Origin: Clostridiales bacterium
GTDB taxonomy: Bacteria > Bacillota_A > Clostridia > Saccharofermentanales > Saccharofermentanaceae
DNA length: 15,895 nt
Assembly: GCA_017649745.1 (NCBI GenBank)
Contig: JAGCGE010000191.1
Coordinates: 1 to 15,895 of the forward strand
Direction: 5' to 3'
In this document: one piece after another, positions 11,948-15,895 of the stretch
Layout of the letters: each line of letters begins with the position of its first letter
Position numbering within the stretch: the first letter of the stretch is position 1
Program-made: the position numbers and the translations under genes
Notes under the pieces: model-generated
Seen by the model: only the letters and a program-made list of their open reading frames with translations
Databases searched by the model: none
What the model was told of the DNA's origin: nothing

Positions 11948-12964
11948 TCATGAATTCCGTTCCTCTGCCCATATAAGTCCTGCTCTTTCAAAACCGACCT
12001 TTTCGCAGTCAGCTATGATTTCTCGAGCATACTCCTTCGCATTAGAGGTAGTCCGTGACTTGTTTACAATAAGACTCGACTTAAGTGTAACGTTATAAGC
12101 GTTGTTCATATATACGACTTTATTGCGATTCTTAAGGTCGTCCATGATGAATTTACTATTCTTCAGACCGAGTTTAGCAAGTTGTATAGAGATCGCATCC
12201 GACTTTGTCCAGCCTTTATTATATATAAAGCAGTCAGTAGCCAGAATATAATCTCTTTCCGGTTCTAGCCTACGATAATGACAACCCTTTCGGCTATAAC
12301 CAGACTTTTTACCGACCTTATTTGCTTCTTCGCCCGGTCGTACAGAGCCAAGCTTATGTGTCACCTCTATTATTTTACTACCAGTATCGGTGACTTTTGT
12401 ATCCTCCTTTTCATTAGAGCCACTGTCAACAGGTACAACAACTGCAGGAATATCAACATCCTCCTCCTCTTCATCCTCTACAGCAGTTTCTTCTTCGTCC
12501 TCTCCATTGTCATACCTAATAGAGAACTTAGAATAAGAGAGAAATTCATCCTTATGGTTTTTAACACCGTCTTTAACGTCATTAATGTATTCATCAGTAT
12601 CGAAGTAATCCGGAACTGACTGATAAATCATAGCCTTGAGATATCTGTCAAATATCTCCATGAACAGATCGTGCGAGAAGAACTCTCCATGTTCATAAGT
12701 TTCTATGATCTTGTGAACATTAACTGTAATAGGACAGTCGCAAATAATGTTTGAACATTTGTTATCGTCTTCTTCAAGTGAATACCCCCAGTTGGAAGCA
12801 AATTTACCGCCATGTGTCATACGGAGAAGTACCAGTCTACGATTGTTTGCAGCAATGATGAGATACGGTCTCTTATCTGTAATATATCCATCAAGATCTG
12901 AGGTATCGATTTTAAGCCAAATTACTTGTCCGGGTATAAATTTTCTCTTTCCATATTCTTTCAT
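11948..12964 (-). CDS. MazF/PemK-like domain fused to an unknown C-terminal domain (338 aa)
   Basis: Residues 10-115 look like the MazF/PemK/CcdB barrel: IPGQVIWLKID, then DKRPYLIIAANNRRLVLLRM (family R-P-x-L-(V/I)-I), then a late strand and a C-terminal helix (LFMEIFDRYLKAMIY). MazF proteins are usually about 110-120 residues; here an acidic, disordered-looking linker (153-190) and a C-terminal region of about 100 residues follow (from YILATDCFIYN). Whether ribonuclease activity is kept cannot be seen. The adjacent upstream gene encodes a ribbon-helix-helix protein, the usual antitoxin type. The ATG at 12962-12964 follows GGTGG with a 7-base spacer. Confidence 0.7.
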   Translation of the reverse strand: MKEYGKRKFIPGQVIWLKIDTSDLDGYITDKRPYLIIAANNRRLVLLRMTHGGKFASNWGYSLEEDDNKCSNIICDCPITVNVHKIIETYEHGEFFSHDLFMEIFDRYLKAMIYQSVPDYFDTDEYINDVKDGVKNHKDEFLSYSKFSIRYDNGEDEEETAVEDEEEEDVDIPAVVVPVDSGSNEKEDTKVTDTGSKIIEVTHKLGSVRPGEEANKVGKKSGYSRKGCHYRRLEPERDYILATDCFIYNKGWTKSDAISIQLAKLGLKNSKFIMDDLKNRNKVVYMNNAYNVTLKSSLIVNKSRTTSNAKEYAREIIADCEKVGFERAGLIWAEERNS

Positions 12965-12986
12965 TTAAAAGCCACCTTTCAAAATA

Positions 12987-13295
12987 TCAATCATTATTTT
13001 TTCTATATGTGTCGTATGCGTTATTTAATTCATTAAGTGCCTCTTTAGAAACATTATTAATTACATCTGGATATAAAAGTAGTTGAAGTTCTTCTGTACT
13101 ATATGTATCACGCCACATAGAAGCTATATCTCCTCTATAATTAAACAGTGCTTCTCTTATGATGTCTGCTTTGGTGATTCTATGCCCCAAATATTTTCTT
13201 TTACTGTTCAAAAACTTTTCAAGGGCATTAAGAATATCCATGTCATCCTTAGACATTCTTAAATGAAAACTTTGTTCTTTTTTCATTGTTGTCAT
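12987..13295 (-). CDS. Ribbon-helix-helix protein, possible antitoxin-like partner (102 aa)
   Basis: Residues 9-52 show SFHLRMSKDDMDILNALEKF, then a second helix TKADIIREALFNY, fitting a ribbon-helix-helix fold. The S/T-F-H-L-R-M-S strand is shared with the 6614-6835 protein. About 45 extra C-terminal residues are helical. It is directly upstream of the MazF-like fusion, the usual toxin-antitoxin order. The ATG at 13293-13295 follows GGAGG with a 9-base spacer that includes the upstream TGA. Its own stop lies in TTGATATTT. Confidence 0.8.
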   Translation of the reverse strand: MTTMKKEQSFHLRMSKDDMDILNALEKFLNSKRKYLGHRITKADIIREALFNYRGDIASMWRDTYSTEELQLLLYPDVINNVSKEALNELNNAYDTYRKNND

Positions 13296-13299
13296 AATA

Positions 13300-13746
13300 T
13301 CATTCCTCCTCATCTTCATTCGCTTCATACTTCGGAAGCTCCTTGATCTCATTAAGATACTTAACCACATCCTCCTCAGACAGCCATCCAAGCACATCGG
13401 AAGAGATAGCATTGTACTCATCAAGATCAAAGGCATACTCCTGTCCCTCGTCAGTGTCCTCAGGCTCAACGAAGTGAATAACTGCCATCTCAAAGAGATC
13501 CTTTTCTCCACCATAAGAGAAAGGCCCTCTGATTACCGAAGCACCATATCCATTGTCGAACCTAAAGATATGATGCTCGGTATAGTTTTTCTTAGCGTAA
13601 CTAGGAAGCATACCATAAATATACTGCTTATATGCATCAAGATAGTTGTCAGGAAACTCCTTAGCAAACGCTCCATTCCTGAAAAGCATCTCAGCATACA
13701 CCTGAACACCACCATGGTTCTTGTTGTAATAGCTTGCATTACTCAT
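13300..13746 (-). CDS. Conserved phage-type hypothetical protein (148 aa)
   Basis: The segment FDNGYGASVIRGPFSYGGEK and following LFEMAVIHF (about residues 63-92) resembles small phage proteins with N-G-Y-G-A-S-V-(I/V)-R-G and Y-G-G motifs; function is unknown. The C-terminus is acidic (ANEDEEE), partly imposed by the ribosome binding site of the next gene. The ATG at 13744-13746 follows GGAGG with a 9-base spacer; a longer frame to 13815 would run through a terminator. Its 51-base leader is duplicated before the MYG1-like gene. Confidence 0.75.
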   Translation of the reverse strand: MSNASYYNKNHGGVQVYAEMLFRNGAFAKEFPDNYLDAYKQYIYGMLPSYAKKNYTEHHIFRFDNGYGASVIRGPFSYGGEKDLFEMAVIHFVEPEDTDEGQEYAFDLDEYNAISSDVLGWLSEEDVVKYLNEIKELPKYEANEDEEE

Positions 13747-13794
13747 AATTAAATACCTCCATAAAATATAAATTAGGTTAAAAGTAAAAGAGAA
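13744..13794 (-). repeat. Leader repeat, copy A (51 bases)
   Basis: This stretch, from the start codon through the ribosome binding site to the terminator tail, matches 14964-15014 at 50 of 51 bases. The genes downstream of the two copies are unrelated, so the leader itself was copied or exchanged. Confidence 0.85.
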
Positions 13795-13811
13795 GAGAGT
13801 GTATCTCTCTT
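13783..13811 (-). terminator. Hairpin terminator after the 13819-14025 gene
   Basis: On the minus strand AGAGAG pairs with CTCTCT (13794-13799 with 13805-13810) around a 5-base loop, then TCTCTTTTACTTTT. It lies just past the TAA at 13819-13821. Confidence 0.65.
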
Positions 13812-13818
13812 TCAAGGT

Positions 13819-14025
13819 TTAATATTTTATGTTTCCGTCACACATTTTGATAAATATACTATATTGATCCCTTTCAAGTTGTGCAATTATTAGATCTTCA
13901 TCAAGATCATAAGGTCTATACTTTTTGCTTATTTGCTCGTTCCTTCTTTTCTCGATTTCTTTATCTAGTCTAGTCCACTCCTCAGTTAATTCTTCATTAT
14001 TCATGTTATCAAAATATCTTCTCAT
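13819..14025 (-). CDS. Charged helical hypothetical protein (68 aa)
   Basis: Not recognised. Residues 8-40 are a very charged helix (NNEELTEEWTRLDKEIEKRR), followed by DLDEDLIIAQLERDQ. Probably a small coiled-coil protein. The ATG at 14023-14025 follows AAAGGAG with a 7-base spacer. It is a single-gene unit with a promoter-like module upstream (14059-14095) and a terminator downstream. Confidence 0.7.
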   Translation of the reverse strand: MRRYFDNMNNEELTEEWTRLDKEIEKRRNEQISKKYRPYDLDEDLIIAQLERDQYSIFIKMCDGNIKY

Positions 14026-14058
14026 ATAATCACTCCTTTAAGTTATTTACACTCTCTT

Positions 14059-14095
14059 CATAATAGTACGTTGAAATTTTGCGAAACGCTAATAG
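14059..14095 (-). promoter_or_regulatory. Promoter-like module, copy 4
   Basis: Minus strand: TTAGCGTTTCGCAAAATTTC, six bases, then TATTATG. GCGTTTCGC sits at the expected -35 position and TATTAT at the -10. A probable start site lies about 27 bases before the gene's ATG. Confidence 0.6.
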
Positions 14096-14109
14096 ACAAA
14101 AATATAAAA

Positions 14110-14122
14110 CAATCACCTCCTT
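14110..14122 (-). promoter_or_regulatory. Orphan perfect Shine-Dalgarno sequence
   Basis: AAGGAGGTGATTG on the minus strand matches the 16S anti-Shine-Dalgarno extensively but no suitably spaced start codon leads to a reasonable frame. It lies between the MYG1-like stop (14142) and the promoter-like module at 14059-14095. It may be the remnant of a lost gene. Confidence 0.4.
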
Positions 14123-14141
14123 ATGCTTTTAAATCCATATT

Positions 14142-14966
14142 TTACGATATCATAGCCACAAGAGCATATTCAATTGCGTGTTCTTTTGTATCACACGAAG
14201 CAAGGAATCTAGTAATATGGCAGAAACTCATACCCTCAGGCTTATGTTCAAGCCATTCTGCAGGGAGAGGATACTCATTACTGTCTTTGGTCTGTATACA
14301 CCATCCTCCCCTCTTCGAAGGATATACGCAGAGAATAACTTTTCCTTCGGGATCTACTATTCCAAGGTTCTCTCTCCAAGGGGCGAATTCCTCGAGAACC
14401 ATGATGCCTTTTGAAATATAATCTCCGTTCATGGCCTCGCGAATTACGTCCTCTGCTCTTGCTGTCGAGTTAAGTGAATCTATATATCTTTCGATAAGCT
14501 GCTTGGCGATATCAACCGCCTTGAAGAACCGCTCATCGTCACTGACATCCTCATCCCACATCTTATTCATCGAGGATATCATGAAAGAGATTGAGTTGCT
14601 CATGTCTACCCCGTTATCATGCTTATCGATTGGCGCACAAATATTTTTGTCAAAGTTATTAAATGCCACATCAGTCTTTACAAGCTCATGACCAAATGCA
14701 CGCCACAGAAGGCCAAATGCAGCATAAGGAATATCAACGTAATCTTCTTCAGCATACTCAGGTCTAGGCCTGTACTCAAGAATATCATGATGATCGTATT
14801 CGCCCCCGCCTATATCGAAGGCTATTTCTGTTTCACCGAGCTCCGGAACCTTGAATACTCTCTCAATCACAATATCAGGATAAAGGATCTTTAGGAGTGC
14901 AGAAGAAAACACATCGTCTGCATGAAAGATTCCGCTATGAGTATAACCCTTTGTAATGTTTTTCAT
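14142..14966 (-). CDS. MYG1/UPF0160-family DHH-type metal-dependent hydrolase (274 aa)
   Basis: Recognised by THSGIFHADDVFSSALL (residues 9-25; H10, H15, D17, D18 likely metal ligands), then FDIGGGEYDHH (50-60) with the D-H-H triad. Later family elements are AAFGLLWRAFG, IDKHDNGVD, EFAPWRENLG, VYPSKRGGWCIQTKD and LPAEWLE. MYG1 homologues belong to the DHH phosphoesterase superfamily, and the eukaryotic members have been described as 3'-5' RNA exonucleases; here nuclease or nucleotide hydrolysis is inferred. It is somewhat shorter than eukaryotic members. All expected motifs are present. The ATG at 14964-14966 follows GGAGG with a 9-base spacer. It has its own promoter-like module and a leader of about 100 bases. 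Confidence 0.92.
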   Translation of the reverse strand: MKNITKGYTHSGIFHADDVFSSALLKILYPDIVIERVFKVPELGETEIAFDIGGGEYDHHDILEYRPRPEYAEEDYVDIPYAAFGLLWRAFGHELVKTDVAFNNFDKNICAPIDKHDNGVDMSNSISFMISSMNKMWDEDVSDDERFFKAVDIAKQLIERYIDSLNSTARAEDVIREAMNGDYISKGIMVLEEFAPWRENLGIVDPEGKVILCVYPSKRGGWCIQTKDSNEYPLPAEWLEHKPEGMSFCHITRFLASCDTKEHAIEYALVAMIS

Positions 14967-15014
14967 AATTAATTACCTCCATAAAATATAAATTAGGTTA
15001 AAAGTAAAAGAGAA
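14964..15014 (-). repeat. Leader repeat, copy B (51 bases)
   Basis: Second copy of the leader at 13744-13794, with one base different. It brings the start codon, ribosome binding site and AT-rich upstream stretch to the MYG1-like gene. Confidence 0.85.
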
Positions 15015-15070
15015 AAGAAGAGCGTGTAACATATTCGGTTTTATTCAAACTTTATACATTACCCGTCTTC

Positions 15071-15108
15071 CATAATAGTGTGTGTATTTTTTGCGAATCG
15101 CGAAAATG
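15071..15108 (-). promoter_or_regulatory. Promoter-like module, copy 5
   Basis: Minus strand: TTTTCGCGATTCGCAAAAAA, then TACACACAC and TATTATG. The GCGATTCGC dyad lies at the -35 position and TATTAT at the -10. It probably drives the MYG1-like gene through a leader of about 100 bases. Confidence 0.65.
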
Positions 15109-15135
15109 AAAAAGAGAAAGGGGATGTTACTCCCC
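15107..15135 (-). terminator. Hairpin terminator enclosing a stop codon
   Basis: On the minus strand GGGGA pairs with TCCCC (15131-15135 with 15120-15124); the loop holds the TAA of the 15127-15372 gene; TTTCTCTTTTT follows. It is the counterpart of 6105-6131 with a compensatory base-pair change. Confidence 0.75.
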
Positions 15136-15372
15136 AGTCTCCTCGGTCATCATGTCATAGCTATCTACGTAGCTATACATCAATTTTCGAACGCGACGAA
15201 TCGCTACGATGTCTTTTTCAAATTCTTTGCTTTCTACGTCTCCTCGATCATGGTATCCCTTCAATGCATAATTTTCCATTATAATCATTGATTTGTCCAT
15301 GAGTCCAGCCTCTTTAGCAATGAAAGAATAATCATCAAGCATCTGAAGTTCTCCGTATTTTCTTCTTTCCAT
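15127..15372 (-). CDS. Helical hypothetical protein (81 aa)
   Basis: Not recognised. Mostly helical, mixed charge, with KDIVAIRRVRKLMYSYVDSY as a basic C-terminal helix. The ATG at 15370-15372 is preferred to an in-frame ATG five codons upstream that is part of the ribosome binding site (ATGGAGG). It is a single-gene unit between a promoter-like module (15410-15447) and a terminator that contains its stop. The last 20 bases of coding DNA resemble those of the 6123-6371 gene. Confidence 0.7.
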   Translation of the reverse strand: MERRKYGELQMLDDYSFIAKEAGLMDKSMIIMENYALKGYHDRGDVESKEFEKDIVAIRRVRKLMYSYVDSYDMMTEETGE

Positions 15373-15409
15373 GATATATACCTCCATGTAAAATATTAGA
15401 CATTTAGTC

Positions 15410-15447
15410 CATAATAGAACATGTATATTTTGCGAAACGCGAAAATG
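15410..15447 (-). promoter_or_regulatory. Promoter-like module, copy 6
   Basis: Minus strand: TTTTCGCGTTTCGCAAAATA, then TACATGTTC and TATTATG. Same rigid spacing as the other copies; probable start about 31 bases before the 15372 ATG. Confidence 0.65.
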
Positions 15448-15472
15448 AAAAAGAGAAGAGGCTGTTAGCCCC
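15448..15472 (-). terminator. Hairpin terminator enclosing a stop codon
   Basis: Minus strand GGGGC-TAACA-GCCTC: five pairs including one G.U (which is an A-C mismatch on the plus strand), with the TAA stop of the 15465-15641 gene in the stem-loop, then TTCTCTTTTT. Confidence 0.65.
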
Positions 15473-15641
15473 TAGTCTTTGTCGACTTGTTGCATATAGC
15501 CTCTATCTTTTTGTAGTTTTCTTCTCCACCGCACATATAAATTTCGATTTCCTTAACATCCTTTTCATCCAGCGGCTTCATAGTTGTAAGCTTCCTTATT
15601 GCTTCTCTATAAAGTTTATCTGTGTTATTAGTTCTTGTCAT
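15465..15641 (-). CDS. Small hypothetical protein (58 aa)
   Basis: Not recognised. A Lys/Arg-rich helical N-terminal half (TDKLYREAIRKLTTMKPLDE) is followed by EIEIYMCGGEENYKKIEAIC with two Cys. The ATG at 15639-15641 follows AAAGGAG with an 8-base spacer; a longer frame runs back through the promoter-like module and is rejected. Single-gene unit with module upstream and terminator at its stop. Confidence 0.65.
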   Translation of the reverse strand: MTRTNNTDKLYREAIRKLTTMKPLDEKDVKEIEIYMCGGEENYKKIEAICNKSTKTRG

Positions 15642-15682
15642 AATAATCGCTCCTTTATTTAAGTTTAGTTGAGATTTCTTCT

Positions 15683-15718
15683 CATATAATAAGATGTACA
15701 TTTTGCGAATCGCGAAAG
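15683..15718 (-). promoter_or_regulatory. Promoter-like module, copy 7
   Basis: Minus strand: CTTTCGCGATTCGCAAAATG, then TACATCTTA and TTATATG. GCGATTCGC occupies the -35 position. It starts just after the terminator at 15720-15756. Confidence 0.65.
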
Positions 15719-15719
15719 A

Positions 15720-15756
15720 GGTAAAAGAAGAGAGCATGTAAAGCACACTCTCTTTT
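15720..15756 (-). terminator. Hairpin terminator after the partial right-edge gene
   Basis: Minus strand: AAGAGAG pairs with CTCTCTT (15748-15754 with 15728-15734), continued by four inner pairs of which two are G.U only on the minus strand, 5-base loop, then TCTTTTAC. It follows the stop at 15762-15764. Confidence 0.75.
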
Positions 15757-15761
15757 AAATA

Positions 15762-15895
15762 TCACTTCCCAAACAAATCTTTATACGTTTTGATAAGCCA
15801 ACTAATAAGTCTACGAATATCATATTTTTCTTCGCATACGATGTATTTGTTTTTACCAATTTGTATAAGGACACATTTACTCCATTCATATTCGC
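15762..15895 (-). CDS. 3' end of a hypothetical gene (43 residues visible)
   Basis: The frame enters from beyond the right edge and stops at TGA (15762-15764). The visible end, EYEWSKCVLIQIGKNKYIVC onward to KTYKDLFGK, has a strand-turn-strand part and a basic helix (RRLISWLIKTYKDLF). An overlapping frame is open too, but its composition is less protein-like. The terminator directly downstream supports it. The start is not in the window, and the family is not recognised. Confidence 0.65.
   Translation of the reverse strand, partial: EYEWSKCVLIQIGKNKYIVCEEKYDIRRLISWLIKTYKDLFGK

Noticed and set aside
266..15291. Plus-strand open frames scattered across the window
   Set aside because: They lie opposite well-supported minus-strand genes, lack ribosome binding sites, and have low-complexity Ser/Ile/Leu-rich translations typical of antisense shadows.
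1..15895. CRISPR array from the many repeated 9-mers
   Set aside because: Repeats are too short, irregularly spaced and mostly inside genes; no cas genes.

Overview
This window is a dense, one-directional array of about 38 small genes, all on the minus strand (transcribed right to left). Coding starts about 280 bases from the left edge and runs through the right edge. It is AT-rich, has strong AGGAGG-type ribosome binding sites, and uses TAA, TGA and TAG as ordinary stops. This suggests a phage or large plasmid of a low-GC Gram-positive host (Bacillota, perhaps Clostridia); the sequence alone does not settle the host. There are no structural, packaging, replication, integrase, tRNA, CRISPR or insertion-sequence genes. 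It reads as an accessory or early region of a mobile element. Recognisable families are a MYG1-type DHH-superfamily hydrolase, an Api92/DUF1281-like protein, DUF551-like proteins, XRE and other helix-turn-helix regulators, two ribbon-helix-helix proteins, a MazF/PemK-like fusion, and a short protein with an FSCSGH motif.

Layout, left to right. 1-225: gene-free, AT-rich, with short direct repeats, then a terminator (221-259) closing the leftward array. 281-6076: small genes, many joined by a repeated junction in which the upstream stop codon, the ribosome binding site and the next start are compressed into about 18 bases. 6123-6371: a short gene with its own promoter-like module and terminator. 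6420-9222: a second polycistron preceded by a 200-base structured leader (9223-9424). 9425-9589: another short gene with its own module. 9655-13746: a third polycistron. 13819-15895: mostly single-gene units, with promoter-like modules upstream and hairpin terminators after most.

Four signals stand out beyond the genes. (1) The 9-mer TTGATATTT/C occurs about 31 times, always in the direction of transcription and never on the other strand. It lies between ribosome binding sites and starts, inside genes in two reading frames, and across stop codons in the third. (2) Seven copies of a rigidly spaced promoter-like module have a GCG[A/T]TTCGC-type dyad where a -35 box would be and TATTAT/TTATAT where a -10 would be. 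(3) Two long hairpins at 9254-9417 have a 9-base loop-loop complementarity, and G.U pairing favours the minus strand. (4) Terminators carry a compensatory base change and enclose stop codons. Several genes are paralogues that differ by gain or loss of DNA-binding domains, suggesting modular shuffling.

Functions of most small proteins are unknown. Counts and repeats were made by eye.
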